This document shows positions 50,217-59,361 of a DNA stretch of 64,000 bases, piece by piece. A model generated the notes under the pieces. That model was not told where the DNA came from. It was given only the letters and a program-made list of their open reading frames with translations, and made no database searches. Position 1 is the stretch's first letter. Each line of letters starts with the position of its first letter. The translations under genes and the position numbers were made by a program. This DNA is from DASRDR01 sp963812945 [NCBI: uncultured Candidatus Rokubacteria bacterium] (GTDB lineage: Bacteria; Methylomirabilota; Methylomirabilia; Rokubacteriales): assembly GCA_963812945.1 (NCBI GenBank), contig CAWEXD010000008.1, forward strand, positions 2,852,001 through 2,916,000, in the 5' to 3' direction.

Positions 50217-51029
50217 TCAGGCCGCCTCCTGGGCGCCCCGGACCAGCGTCAGCACCCGATCCCGCAGCGCGACGAACGTGGGGTCGGCGTTGAGGGTCCG
50301 CCAGCTGCGCTGCTCCCGCGGGATGGGCACCGTCACCTCGGCCCGGACCCGCCCCGGCCGCGGCGTGAGGACGACCACGCGGTCGCCGAGGAACACCGCC
50401 TCGTCCACGCTGTGGGTGACGAAGAGGACGGTGACGTGGGACTGCTCCCAGATGCGGACCAGCTCCTCCTGGAGGGTCATCCGCGTCTGGGCGTCCACCG
50501 CGGCGAACGGCTCGTCCATCAGCATGACCTCGGGCGCGTTGGCGAGCGTGCGGGCGACGGCCGCCCGCTGCTTCATGCCCCCGGACAGCTCGTGCGGGTA
50601 GCGGTCGGCCGCGTCCGCGAGGTTCGTGACGTCGAGGAACCGCCGGGCGATGCGCTCCCGCTCGGCGCGCGGCACCCCGCGGAACTTGAGCCCGAGGGCC
50701 ACGTTGTCGAGGACGCGCTTCCACGGGAGGAGCGCGTACTCCTGGAACACCACGCCCCGGTCCGCGCCCGGGCGCTCGATGGGCCGGCCGTTCATCAGGA
50801 CCCGGCCGGCCTGGGGCCGGAGGAAGCCGGCGATGGCGGCGATGAGGGTCGACTTCCCGCAGCCCGAGGGTCCTACGACGCAGAGGAACTCCTGCTCGAG
50901 GATGTCGAGCGAGAGCGCCTCCAGCGCGACGTGCCGCTCCTGCCGCTCCTCGGAGACGTACTCGAGCCGGAGATCCCGGATGGCGATCTTGACCGGGCGG
51001 CCCGGGTCCGCCGGCGGACTACTGGGCAC
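50217..51029 (-). CDS. Sulfonate/nitrate-type ABC ATPase (TauB/SsuB-like)
   Basis: A 270-residue ATPase with Walker A GPSGCGKS (53-60), signature ELSGGMKQR, Walker B VMLMDEPFAAVD and the switch His in FVTHSVDEA. It is the only importer ATPase gene in the window. The GTG overlaps the end of the binding-protein gene by 11 bases. It could also serve other permeases, but CUT1 systems normally use a different ATPase class with an extra regulatory domain, absent here. Confidence 0.9.
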   Translation of the reverse strand: MPSSPPADPGRPVKIAIRDLRLEYVSEERQERHVALEALSLDILEQEFLCVVGPSGCGKSTLIAAIAGFLRPQAGRVLMNGRPIERPGADRGVVFQEYALLPWKRVLDNVALGLKFRGVPRAERERIARRFLDVTNLADAADRYPHELSGGMKQRAAVARTLANAPEVMLMDEPFAAVDAQTRMTLQEELVRIWEQSHVTVLFVTHSVDEAVFLGDRVVVLTPRPGRVRAEVTVPIPREQRSWRTLNADPTFVALRDRVLTLVRGAQEAA

Positions 51030-52059
51030 GCAGCTCGGCCGGGATCGGTTTGAGGTCCGAGAAGAACTGGGGCGCCGTCTTCTCCACGTGGAGGTAGAAC
51101 TGCGGGTCCACCACCGTCGCGGCGTCGAAGGACTTCGCCAGGCGCTTGTCCGCCAGGAGCTGGGGGATCGTCTTCGCGTTGTACATCGCCACGGTGTTCT
51201 TCGAGATCCGGAGGTCGTAGAACGACCGCCGGATGGCGATCTTCATCACGTCCAGGTCGATGCCCTGGATCCAGCGCATGTTGATCTCGGCCGCCGCGTC
51301 GAAGTTCTGGCGGACCCACTGGTGGGCTTCGGCGAAGGCGACCATGAACCGGCGGAGCTGCTCGGCCTTGTCGGCGGCGAGCTTGCGGGTCGTGAGGATG
51401 GTCCCGGGGTCGTAGCACTTCTCGCAGTCCCCGGTGATCACGCGGTACGCCCCCGGGACGCGCAGCGCCGAGATCGTCCCCCAGGGCTCCCAGGCCGCGA
51501 CGGCGTGGACGTCGCCCTGGCGGAGGGCGGTGGGCTGGTCGCTCGGCTTCAGGTTGATCAGCGTGACCTCCGAGTCCTTGACGTCGTTCTGGGCCAGGAC
51601 CCCGAGGAGATAGCCCTCGGCCCCGGTGCCGCGGGGCAGGCCGATCTTCTTCCCGCGGAGCGCCTTGACGTCGCCTTCCTTGATCCCGGAGGCGGGCGTC
51701 GCCACGACGGAGTTGTTCTCGGAGTAGCTCTGGCGGAGCGCGTTCCCGTGCAGGTGCCCGATCAGCAGCAGGGGCTGCCCGTTGGACACGCCGGCCAGGA
51801 ACGGGATCGAGCCCATGATGTTGACGTCCTGCGCGCCCCGCAGGAGCCCGTTGATCATCTCGACGCCGGTCTGGTACATGACCAGCTTGGCGTCCAGGCC
51901 GTGCTTCGCGAAGATCCCCCGCTCGACGCCGGCGAACGCCGCAGCGTGGTCGGTCGCGTTGGCCGCGCCGATCTTGATCTCGAGCGGCTGGGCCGGCGCC
52001 GCGACCGCCGCCGCCAGGATCGCGCTGCCGAGCACGAGGGCTGCGAGGTGGATCCGCAT
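51019..52059 (-). CDS. Sulfonate/nitrate-type ABC binding protein (TauA/SsuA/NMT1-like)
   Basis: A 346-residue periplasmic binding protein with a Sec signal peptide (1-23, ending APAQP). IKIGAANATDHAAAFAGVERGIFAKHGLDAKL is the usual N-terminal strand-helix; later LRGKKIGLPRGTG and QGDVHAVAAWEPW match the NMT1/SsuA pattern. GGGAGG lies six bases before the ATG. Sulfatases on both sides of the operon suggest a sulfate ester or sulfonate ligand, but this is not proven. Confidence 0.87.
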   Translation of the reverse strand: MRIHLAALVLGSAILAAAVAAPAQPLEIKIGAANATDHAAAFAGVERGIFAKHGLDAKLVMYQTGVEMINGLLRGAQDVNIMGSIPFLAGVSNGQPLLLIGHLHGNALRQSYSENNSVVATPASGIKEGDVKALRGKKIGLPRGTGAEGYLLGVLAQNDVKDSEVTLINLKPSDQPTALRQGDVHAVAAWEPWGTISALRVPGAYRVITGDCEKCYDPGTILTTRKLAADKAEQLRRFMVAFAEAHQWVRQNFDAAAEINMRWIQGIDLDVMKIAIRRSFYDLRISKNTVAMYNAKTIPQLLADKRLAKSFDAATVVDPQFYLHVEKTAPQFFSDLKPIPAELRAQ

Positions 52060-52070
52060 GGTAGGCCTCC

Positions 52071-53567
52071 CTAGGCGGGCTCGGTCCGGCCGAGCCAGTT
52101 TTCTTCCGGCTTGAACTCCCACAGGTACTGGTTGGGCGGGTGCATCCGCCGGGCCCAGGCTCCCACGAGGTCCTTGTCGGCCCGCCGCTCGAGCATCCGT
52201 TGCCGGATCCGGTCGGGATCCCAGCCGGCGAGCACTTTCGGGACGAGCGCGTCCCGGACCGCGCCGTGCCGCGCGTCCTCGGCCAGGTCCCGGAGCTCGT
52301 GGGGGTCCGACTCGAGGTCGAAGAGCTGCGGCCGGTAGCCGTGGTAGTAGACGAGCTTCCAGCGGCCCCGCCGCACCATCCGCTGCTGCACCGCCATCCC
52401 GCCGGTCCAGGTCGGGACCGCGTCGGTACAGTACTCCGAGTAGGTCTCGTCGTCCCAGGCCGCGCGCCCATCCCGCGCCGCCGCCAGAAAGCTGCGGCCC
52501 TGCGCGTGCGGGAGCGGCGGCGCGCCGAGCGCGTCGAGGAGGGTCGCGGTGAGGTCGACGAGGTTCACCACCTGCCGGCGCCGCTCGCCCGCCGGCAGCC
52601 GCCCCGGCCACGCGAGGATGAGCGGGACCTTGACCGACTCGTCGTAGAAGGTGTGCTTCCAGAAGAGCCCGCGCTCGCCGATCTGGTCCCCGTGGTCGGT
52701 GGAGTAGACGACGAGCGTGTCCTCGGCGAGCTCGCTCGACTCGAGGGCCGCCAGGATCTGTCCGATGAAAAGATCCAGCCGCGTGACGAGCCCGTAGTAG
52801 GCGGTCCGCGCGCGGAGGACGGCGTCGGGGCGCACGCGGTCGAGGCCGCGGTTCTGGCGCCACCAGGCGAGCCACGGGTGCTCGCGGCCCGGCGCGGGAA
52901 CCGGCAGCGCCGGGGGACCGACGCGGCCCGCGTGGCGCGCGTAGTCCTCGGGCCGCGCGACGTACGGCGGGTGCGGGAGCATGAACCCCACCGTCAGGCA
53001 GAACGGCCGGTCGGCGGCGTCGCCGCGCCGCGCGCAGAGGGCGCGGAGATACGTGCAGGCCGCGGCGGTCACGTCGACGTCCTTCAGCTCGTACGCGCTC
53101 TGCCCCGGTCCGGAGCGCTCGACGCTCGCGGGGTCGGGCTCGTTCGTGTCGGCCAGCGCCCCCATGTCGTGCCGCGGCACGCCGATCCAGTTCGGGCTGT
53201 GGTCGCCCACCTCGCGGTGCACGTAGCCGTGGAGCTGGTCCGGCCCCATCGAGTGCAGGCGCCCGACGAGCGCCGGCTCGTAGCCAGCCGCGCCGAGGGC
53301 GTGGGCCAGCGTGGGCCGGTCCGACGCGAGGCCGTCGTCGTTGGTCCAGCACTCCTGGGCGTAGGGGTGGCGCCCGGTGAGGAGAGACATCCGGCTCGGC
53401 ACGCAGATGGGCGAGGGGCAGTACGCCTGGTCGAAGATCACGCCGCACGCGGCGAGCCGGTCGAGGTTCGGCGTGAGGGCCACGGGGTCGCCGTAGCAGC
53501 CCGCAATCTTCTGCGCGTGCTGGTCGGAGAACAGGAAGAGCAGGTTGGGCCGGCGCGCCGCCGTCAC
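52071..53567 (-). CDS. Sulfatase heading the importer operon
   Basis: A 498-residue type I sulfatase: FLFSDQHAQ metal site, formylglycine motif C55-V-P-S-R59, YSTDHGDQIGERGLFWKH. It lacks the C-terminal sandwich of the larger enzymes and is closer to choline- or alkyl-type sulfatases in length. No signal peptide, so it works in the cytoplasm after import. It is the first gene after the strong promoter at 53600; the binding-protein gene follows after 11 bases. Confidence 0.87.
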   Translation of the reverse strand: MTAARRPNLLFLFSDQHAQKIAGCYGDPVALTPNLDRLAACGVIFDQAYCPSPICVPSRMSLLTGRHPYAQECWTNDDGLASDRPTLAHALGAAGYEPALVGRLHSMGPDQLHGYVHREVGDHSPNWIGVPRHDMGALADTNEPDPASVERSGPGQSAYELKDVDVTAAACTYLRALCARRGDAADRPFCLTVGFMLPHPPYVARPEDYARHAGRVGPPALPVPAPGREHPWLAWWRQNRGLDRVRPDAVLRARTAYYGLVTRLDLFIGQILAALESSELAEDTLVVYSTDHGDQIGERGLFWKHTFYDESVKVPLILAWPGRLPAGERRRQVVNLVDLTATLLDALGAPPLPHAQGRSFLAAARDGRAAWDDETYSEYCTDAVPTWTGGMAVQQRMVRRGRWKLVYYHGYRPQLFDLESDPHELRDLAEDARHGAVRDALVPKVLAGWDPDRIRQRMLERRADKDLVGAWARRMHPPNQYLWEFKPEENWLGRTEPA

Positions 53568-53599
53568 GTGGTCCGTCCCGTCCCGAGCGTCACGCGGGC

Positions 53600-53628
53600 A
53601 GTCTAGTCAGCGGCCCCGAGCGTGTCAA
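53600..53628 (-). promoter_or_regulatory. Promoter TTGACA-N17-TAGACT of the sulfatase-importer operon
   Basis: On the minus strand TTGACA (53628-53623), 17 bases, TAGACT (53605-53600). The transcript would begin near 53593, 26 bases before the GTG, and could cover all seven genes down to 45834, since every gap is under 40 bases. Confidence 0.72.
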
Positions 53629-53700
53629 TGCGAGCGGCGCCCTCCGGCCCTTGACCGGCGCCCTCGAGCCGGTGGCAGCTGTCATTCTCTGGCCCTCCCC

Positions 53701-54528
53701 TCATCCCTTGACGGCGCCGGCCAGGAGCCCCCGCACGAGATAGCGACGCACCACCGCCGCGAAGATCAGCACGGGGAGCAGCACGATCATCGAGCCGGCG
53801 GCCACGCGGCCCCATTCGACGCCCTCGTAGGCCATGAAGTTTGTGATGCCGACGGGAGCGGTCCGCGCGTCGAAGCGGGTCAGCACCAGGGCGAAGAGGA
53901 ACTCGTTCCAGGAGAAGAGGAAGCAGAGCACTCCGGTCGCCACCAGGCCGGGCGCCGCCAGGGGCAAGACGATCCGGATGAGCGTCTGGAACCGGCTGGC
54001 GCCGTCGACGGCGGCCGACTCCTCCAGGGTGCGCGGCACCTCGTCGAAGAACGCCTGCATCGACCAGACGACCAGGGCCAGGTTGAACACCGTGTAGAGC
54101 AAGATCACGCCGAGGTGGCTGTCGAGGAGATTCAGCTGCCGGTAGACGAGGAAGAACGGGATGACGTAGGTCATGCCGGGCACCATGCGCAGGATGAGGA
54201 TCCAGGCCAGCAGGAAGCCTCGGGTCCGACCCCGCCACCGGGAGAATCCGTAGGCGGCCGGCACGCCCAGGAGCAAGGAAAGGACCACCGTGCCGAGCGC
54301 GATCACGACGCTGTTCCGGAAGAACAGGGGGAAGTCGGTGTTCACGGCCAGGTCGACGTAGTGCTCGAAGGTGGGCGTGAAGATGAAGAGCGGCGGCGTG
54401 GCGAAGGCCTGGTTGGCGGTCTTGAGGGAGAGCATCAGGAGCCAGTAGATTGGAAAGAGCACCACCGCGAGCCAGCCAAGACCGATCGCGGCGAGTACCA
54501 GCCGACCAGCCCTCCCTCGCCGAGCCAC
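53701..54528 (-). CDS. Sugar ABC importer permease, MalG type
   Basis: A 275-residue permease with the EAA loop LEESAAVDGASRFQTLIRIV and the C-terminus VRGLLAGAVKG. The GTG lies one base after the MalF-type stop. It is the last gene of the long minus-strand CUT1 array. A hairpin with ACCGGC/GCCGGT near 53657-53676 may end transcription. Confidence 0.88.
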   Translation of the reverse strand: MARRGRAGRLVLAAIGLGWLAVVLFPIYWLLMLSLKTANQAFATPPLFIFTPTFEHYVDLAVNTDFPLFFRNSVVIALGTVVLSLLLGVPAAYGFSRWRGRTRGFLLAWILILRMVPGMTYVIPFFLVYRQLNLLDSHLGVILLYTVFNLALVVWSMQAFFDEVPRTLEESAAVDGASRFQTLIRIVLPLAAPGLVATGVLCFLFSWNEFLFALVLTRFDARTAPVGITNFMAYEGVEWGRVAAGSMIVLLPVLIFAAVVRRYLVRGLLAGAVKG

Positions 54529-54529
54529 G

Positions 54530-55468
54530 TCAGTCGGCCACCTGCATGACCCGCATCCGGAGGTGAAGAAACACGAGGCTCAGAAGGATCACCAGCGCGA
54601 AGAGCGCGATCGCGAGGGCCGCGGCGTAGCCCACGTCGAGGTACTGGAAGGCGTGGGTGTACGTGTAGTAGTTCAGCATCTCGGTGGCCCGCCCGGGTCC
54701 CCCGCGCGTCATGATGTAGATGATCGGGAAGATGCCCAGGCTGTTGATCACGCGGAACAGGAGCGCGACCGCCAGCGCGGGGCGGAGGTACGGGAGCGTG
54801 ACGTGCCGGAAGACCTGGAGCGGAGACGCGCCGTCCACTCGCGCCGCCTCGATCGGCTCCGCGGGCATGCTCTCGAGCGCGGCCAGCAGCAGGAGCATGA
54901 CGAACGGGGTGTCCTGCCACACTGCGACGATGCCCACCGAGACCACAGCCCAGCCGCTGCTCTCCAGCCAGCTCGGCTCCGGAAGCCCTAGCCGGGACAG
55001 GAAGAAGTTGACCCCGCCGAGGTTCGGGATGAAGAGCACCTTCCAGATGAGCCCCGCGATCACCGGGGGAATCACCATGGGCGCGATGAACAGGGAGCGG
55101 CTCACGCGCAGCAGCGGCTGGTCGCGGTGCAGGAGGAGCGCGAGGAGCAGCCCGAGCCCCATCTGGACGCTGACCGGCCCGACGATCAGGACCAGGGTCG
55201 TCCAGATCGCGCTCCAGAAGTACGGGTCGTCGAGCATGCGCTCGTAGTTGGCGAGGCCTGCGAACCCGGCGAGCCGGGGTGCGGTCAGGTTGAGGTGCCG
55301 CAGGCTCAGATACGCGGTGAGGGCCGGCGGCAGCAGCGAGAAGACCGTGAGGAAGGCCAGACAGGGCAGGAGAAACCAGAAGTACCCGCGCTCGCGGGGT
55401 CGCGTGGCCGACCACACGACTCTCCGCGCGCGTGCCTCTCGGCCTTCCGTCGCGGCCGGTGCTGGCAC
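54530..55468 (-). CDS. Sugar ABC importer permease, MalF type
   Basis: A 312-residue permease; the EAA loop is PIEAARVDGASPLQVFRHVT. A basic 25-residue N-tail precedes the first helix. It lies between its binding-protein gene and the MalG-type gene. Confidence 0.88.
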   Translation of the reverse strand: MPAPAATEGREARARRVVWSATRPRERGYFWFLLPCLAFLTVFSLLPPALTAYLSLRHLNLTAPRLAGFAGLANYERMLDDPYFWSAIWTTLVLIVGPVSVQMGLGLLLALLLHRDQPLLRVSRSLFIAPMVIPPVIAGLIWKVLFIPNLGGVNFFLSRLGLPEPSWLESSGWAVVSVGIVAVWQDTPFVMLLLLAALESMPAEPIEAARVDGASPLQVFRHVTLPYLRPALAVALLFRVINSLGIFPIIYIMTRGGPGRATEMLNYYTYTHAFQYLDVGYAAALAIALFALVILLSLVFLHLRMRVMQVAD

Positions 55469-55503
55469 AGGTCCCCGCGTGGTCCCGGCGTGAGGCGTCT
55501 GGC

Positions 55504-55526
55504 GCGTCCGGCGCGCGTCAGGACGC
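55504..55526 (-). terminator. Stem-loop between binding-protein and permease genes
   Basis: GCGTCC (55504-55509) pairs with GGACGC (55521-55526) over an 11-base loop in the gap after the binding-protein stop. Confidence 0.3.
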
Positions 55527-55537
55527 CCGGCGCGACG

Positions 55538-56887
55538 TCAGGACTTGTAGTAACCCGCCTTCAGGAACAGATCGTACATGTCCTTCTGGCAGTCGCGCAT
55601 GGCCTGTGCGGCCGACTTCTGCCCCGTGAGCGCCTCGCTCAGGGCGATCGAGAGTCGGTCACCGAGCTGCGGCCACTCGGGGATGGGCGGGCGGTAGTCG
55701 GGGCGCCCTTCCTGGGCCGACTGCAGGAACAGGTCGACGAACTTGCCGCCGCCGTAGTGGTACTTCGCCCGGAACTCCGGATCGTTCCACACCGATCTCC
55801 GGGTCACCGCGATGTGATTCGTGGCGAGCGCCCCCTTGAGCTGCGTCTCCTTGCTGACGGACCACTTGATGAACTCCCAGGCGGCCTCGTGCTGCCGAGC
55901 GGCGGTCGGAATCGCCCAGGTGTGACCGGAGAACGGTGGGAAGCGACCCGCGGGCCCGCGGGGGACGATGGCCATGGCGAGCTTGTCGGCGACCTTGGAC
56001 TGCTTCGGATCGAAGAGGCGGGCCGCCAGCGGCGCCCCCTCGATGGCCATGGCCGTCTTGCCCTCCGACAGGGCCAGGAGCACCTCGTCGAAGTTGGCCG
56101 AGGCCGCATTGGGAATGCCGTACTTGCCCAGCAGCTCGATCCAGTAGGCGGCAGCGCGCAGGTTCTCCGGCGAGTCCAGGACGGGGTGCATGTCGGTCGG
56201 GTAGTCCCTGAAGAACTTCCCGCCGAACCCCCACATGAACTGCGGAAACGGCCAGCCCGCGGCGTCCTTGCCCCGGGCCCCACGCGCCGCGAACCCCGGG
56301 ACGGGCTTGTCATGGACGCGCTGGGCCGTCGCGAGCAGCTCGTCGAAGGTGGCCGGCGCCTGGTCGCCGACGATGTCCTTGCGGTAGTAGAGAAGCTGTG
56401 TGCCCACGAAGACGGGGATGCCGTACTGCTTGCCCTTCCACTTGCCGGACTCCCACGGCCCCTTCACGAAGTCCTCGACGTCCATCTCGCCCGGCTTCGT
56501 CCGCCGGGGGTCCTTGAGGTACTCGTCGAGGGGCATGAGCCACCCGGGCTCGGCGACCTGGGGGATGCCGGCCCCGCTGATGTGGACGACGTGATACGCG
56601 CCGGTCGCCCCCGCCAGCTCCACGGCCACCTTCTGGGACTCCTCCGCCTCGCCGAACACGTCGTACCGGATCTTGATGCCGGTGAGCTTCTCGAAATCGG
56701 CGAGCTGCACCCGGGTCGCCTCGGTGTACGTGTACCGGAAGGTGATCACGTTCAGGGACGTCCCCGCGAAGGGCCGCTCGCCCTGGGCCGTCACGCGGCT
56801 CGCCATGGAGCCCGCGAGGGCCGCCGTGCCGGCTCCGGCCAGGCCGACTCGAAGAAGATCCCGTCGCTTCAGGCCGCGGTCCGCCAT
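55538..56887 (-). CDS. Sugar ABC importer binding protein with Tat signal
   Basis: A 449-residue CUT1 binding protein. RRDLLRVGLAG near residue 8 is a twin-arginine signal, so it is exported folded. Typical stretches are IKIRYDVFGEAEES, YGIPVFVGTQLLYYRKD and HEAAWEFIKWSVSKETQ. AGGAGG lies five bases before the ATG. It lies 47 bases after a sulfatase gene. Confidence 0.88.
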   Translation of the reverse strand: MADRGLKRRDLLRVGLAGAGTAALAGSMASRVTAQGERPFAGTSLNVITFRYTYTEATRVQLADFEKLTGIKIRYDVFGEAEESQKVAVELAGATGAYHVVHISGAGIPQVAEPGWLMPLDEYLKDPRRTKPGEMDVEDFVKGPWESGKWKGKQYGIPVFVGTQLLYYRKDIVGDQAPATFDELLATAQRVHDKPVPGFAARGARGKDAAGWPFPQFMWGFGGKFFRDYPTDMHPVLDSPENLRAAAYWIELLGKYGIPNAASANFDEVLLALSEGKTAMAIEGAPLAARLFDPKQSKVADKLAMAIVPRGPAGRFPPFSGHTWAIPTAARQHEAAWEFIKWSVSKETQLKGALATNHIAVTRRSVWNDPEFRAKYHYGGGKFVDLFLQSAQEGRPDYRPPIPEWPQLGDRLSIALSEALTGQKSAAQAMRDCQKDMYDLFLKAGYYKS

Positions 56888-56934
56888 CGTCGCCTCCTCC
56901 AGCGCTGGGCAGCGCTTCATCAGGCCGCGCTTCG

Positions 56935-58464
56935 TCACGCCATCCCGACGGGCGCCTGGCGCTCGCGCTGGGCGTCGTCGGGACGGCTCGCGATCATCTC
57001 GGTGAGCTCTTTCCGCGCCCCCGCGCACGCGGGGTCGTCGAAGCGGTTGTCGAGCTCGTGGGGGTCGTCCACTAGGTCGTAGAGCTCCCCGGCCCCCGAG
57101 TCGAGCTCGAGGGTGAGCTTGTGCCGCCGCGTCCGCACCGTGCGCAGGCGGAGCGGGACTCCGCACCGGGAGGCCGTGAGGTCCCACTCGGAGAGCGCGA
57201 AGTCGCGGCCGTCGCCGCGGCCCGCGATCAGCGGGCGGAGGCTCCGGCCGTGCTGGGGATCCCGGCCGCCGAGGCCGGCGTAGTCGAGGAACGTCGCCCC
57301 GAGATCGAGCGTCGAGACCGGGTCGGCCACGACCCGGCCGGCGGGCACCTCGGGCCCGGCGACCACGCACCCGACCCGCAGGAGCCCCTCGTACGCCATC
57401 GGGCCCTTGAGGATCAGCCCGTGATCCCCGAGCCAGTCGCCGTGGTCCGTCGTGTAGACGATCAAGGTGCGCTCCGCCAGGCCGAGGTCCCGGAGCGCGA
57501 TCCGGATCCGGCCGACGTTGTGGTCGATGAGAGCGATCATCCCGAAGTAGTTCGCGATCAGGGCGCGGAGCAGGTGGTCCGGCTGGGGCGGGATGCGCGA
57601 GAAGCTCTCGCGGATCGCGCGGAGCTCGGGCGAGATGTCGGGCGTGCCCTCGAGGCTGGCGCGGTGCCACCAGGGCCGGCGCTCGAGGTCCAGCCGGCGG
57701 TGCGGCGGGAGATCGACGTCGGCCGGGTCGTGGAGCCGGCTCCACGGCTCCGGCGCGTCGAACGGGTGGTGCGGGTCCGGGAAGGAGGCCCACACGCAGA
57801 AGGGCCGGTCCCGGTGCCGCCCGAGGAACTCGATCGTCCGGTCCCCGACCCAGGTGGAGTTGTGCCAGGCCGGGGGGAGCGCGGAGTGCCACGTCTGGGG
57901 CGCGCCGGGGTCGGGCGGCAGGCGGGTCCAGTACTGGCGGGTGCGCTCGGCGCCGCGGCCGTCGGCGTGATACCAGCGCTCGTAGTGCTGGCCCGAGGGC
58001 GGCTCGAGGGGCGGCCACCAGTTGTGGCCCTCGACGACCAGCTCCACGTACTCGAAGCCCATGTAGGGCCCGTGCCAGTCGGGCCCGTAGCGGGCCATGC
58101 TCTGCCGGCACTCCGGCGTGCCGGTGGGCGCGAACGTGTGGTTGGTGGCGAAGTGAGCCTTGCCGATGAAGCCGGTCCGGTAGCCCGCCCGCGCGAGCCG
58201 CCCGGCGAAGCCCGCCTCGCCGGTCGCCGGGTCCAGGTCCACCCCGTTGTCGTAGACGCCGTGCGTGAGCGGCAGGAGCCCGGTGAGGATCGAGGCCCGC
58301 GACGGCTGACAGACCAGGTTCGGCGTGATGCAGACGGCGAAGCGCGTCCCTGCCCGGGCCAGGTCGTCGAGGTGCGGCGTCTTCACCCGCCGGCCCTCGA
58401 ACCCGAAGCAGTCGCCCCGCTGCTGGTCGGAGGTGATGAGCACGATGTTCGGTCCGCGCGTCAC
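56935..58464 (-). CDS. Sulfatase inserted between two CUT1 importers
   Basis: A 509-residue type I sulfatase with ITSDQQRGD, the formylglycine motif C52-Q-P-S-R56, and YTTDHGDWLGDHGLILKGP. In size and N-terminus it resembles cytoplasmic alkyl/choline-type sulfatases; there is no signal peptide. It lies 30 bases after a MalG-type gene and 47 before a binding-protein gene, so it belongs to the transport operon and probably desulfates the imported compound. Confidence 0.87.
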   Translation of the reverse strand: MTRGPNIVLITSDQQRGDCFGFEGRRVKTPHLDDLARAGTRFAVCITPNLVCQPSRASILTGLLPLTHGVYDNGVDLDPATGEAGFAGRLARAGYRTGFIGKAHFATNHTFAPTGTPECRQSMARYGPDWHGPYMGFEYVELVVEGHNWWPPLEPPSGQHYERWYHADGRGAERTRQYWTRLPPDPGAPQTWHSALPPAWHNSTWVGDRTIEFLGRHRDRPFCVWASFPDPHHPFDAPEPWSRLHDPADVDLPPHRRLDLERRPWWHRASLEGTPDISPELRAIRESFSRIPPQPDHLLRALIANYFGMIALIDHNVGRIRIALRDLGLAERTLIVYTTDHGDWLGDHGLILKGPMAYEGLLRVGCVVAGPEVPAGRVVADPVSTLDLGATFLDYAGLGGRDPQHGRSLRPLIAGRGDGRDFALSEWDLTASRCGVPLRLRTVRTRRHKLTLELDSGAGELYDLVDDPHELDNRFDDPACAGARKELTEMIASRPDDAQRERQAPVGMA

Positions 58465-58494
58465 CGGAACTCCCCAATCGGCACGGCCCCCACC

Positions 58495-59361
58495 CTACCC
58501 CTTCACCGCCCCGGCGGACAGGCCGGCCACCAGGTACTTGCGCACCACGAAGGCGAAGACCAGGACCGGCAGCATGACGCACGTGCCGCCCGCGGCGATC
58601 TTCCCCCACTCCCAGTTCTCGTAGTTCATGAAGTTCACGACGGCCACCGGCGCGGTCTGCGCCTCGGCGCGGGTCAGGATGAGGGCGAAGAAGAAGTCGT
58701 TCCAGGAGAACAGGAAGCAGAAGATGGCCGTGGCCGCCAGCCCGGGCGCCGACAGCGGCAGCGTGATGCGCCAGAACGCCTCCCAGACCCCGCAGCCGTC
58801 GATCCAGGCCGCCTCCTCCAGCGAGCGCGGCGTGGCGTCGAAGAAGCTCCGCATCATCCACAGCACCAGCGACAGGTTGAACGTGACGTAGATGCTGATC
58901 AGGCCGGTCCGCGTGTCCAGAAGGCCCAGCACCCGGAAGATCAGGAAGTAGGGCAGCGTGAACGCGATGGGCGGCGCCATGCGGGTGGCCAGCACCCACA
59001 GGCTGATCTGGCTGTCCTGCCGGTAGTTCGCCCGCGACAGCGCGAAGGCGGCCGGCGTGCCCACCAGCATGGCCACCAGGGTGGACGCGACGCCGGTGAC
59101 CAGGCTGTTCACGAAGCTCCGGGTGAACACCTTGTCGAAGAGCGTGGCGTAGTGATTCAGCGTGGGCTCGAAGAAGAGCTTGGGCGGAAACGCGAAGAGG
59201 TCCTGGTTCTGCTTGAAGGACAGGTGGAACATCCACAGGAACGGGAACAGCACCACGAGGCTCAGCGCGACCACCGTGCAGTACGCCGCGATGCGGTCCC
59301 GGCGCCGAGCCCGGAGGTATTCGCCCCGGGGCACGATGCGGGCCGTGCGCGCCGCGCTCAC
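58495..59361 (-). CDS. Sugar ABC importer permease, MalG type
   Basis: A 288-residue permease; EAA loop LEEAAWIDGCGVWEAFWRIT, C-terminus VAGLSAGAVKG. The GTG at 59361 overlaps the MalF-type stop (GTGA), which fixes the start; the frame stays open far upstream but is not protein-like there. Confidence 0.88.
   Translation of the reverse strand: MSAARTARIVPRGEYLRARRRDRIAAYCTVVALSLVVLFPFLWMFHLSFKQNQDLFAFPPKLFFEPTLNHYATLFDKVFTRSFVNSLVTGVASTLVAMLVGTPAAFALSRANYRQDSQISLWVLATRMAPPIAFTLPYFLIFRVLGLLDTRTGLISIYVTFNLSLVLWMMRSFFDATPRSLEEAAWIDGCGVWEAFWRITLPLSAPGLAATAIFCFLFSWNDFFFALILTRAEAQTAPVAVVNFMNYENWEWGKIAAGGTCVMLPVLVFAFVVRKYLVAGLSAGAVKG

Noticed and set aside
51019-52059. A taurine or alkanesulfonate utilisation operon in the strict sense
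   Set aside because: No TauD, SsuD or SsuE-like oxygenase or reductase gene is present; only sulfatases accompany the importer.
53651-53656. TTGACC as a -35 site
   Set aside because: No -10-like hexamer follows at 16-18 bases; it lies in the gap after a MalG-type gene.
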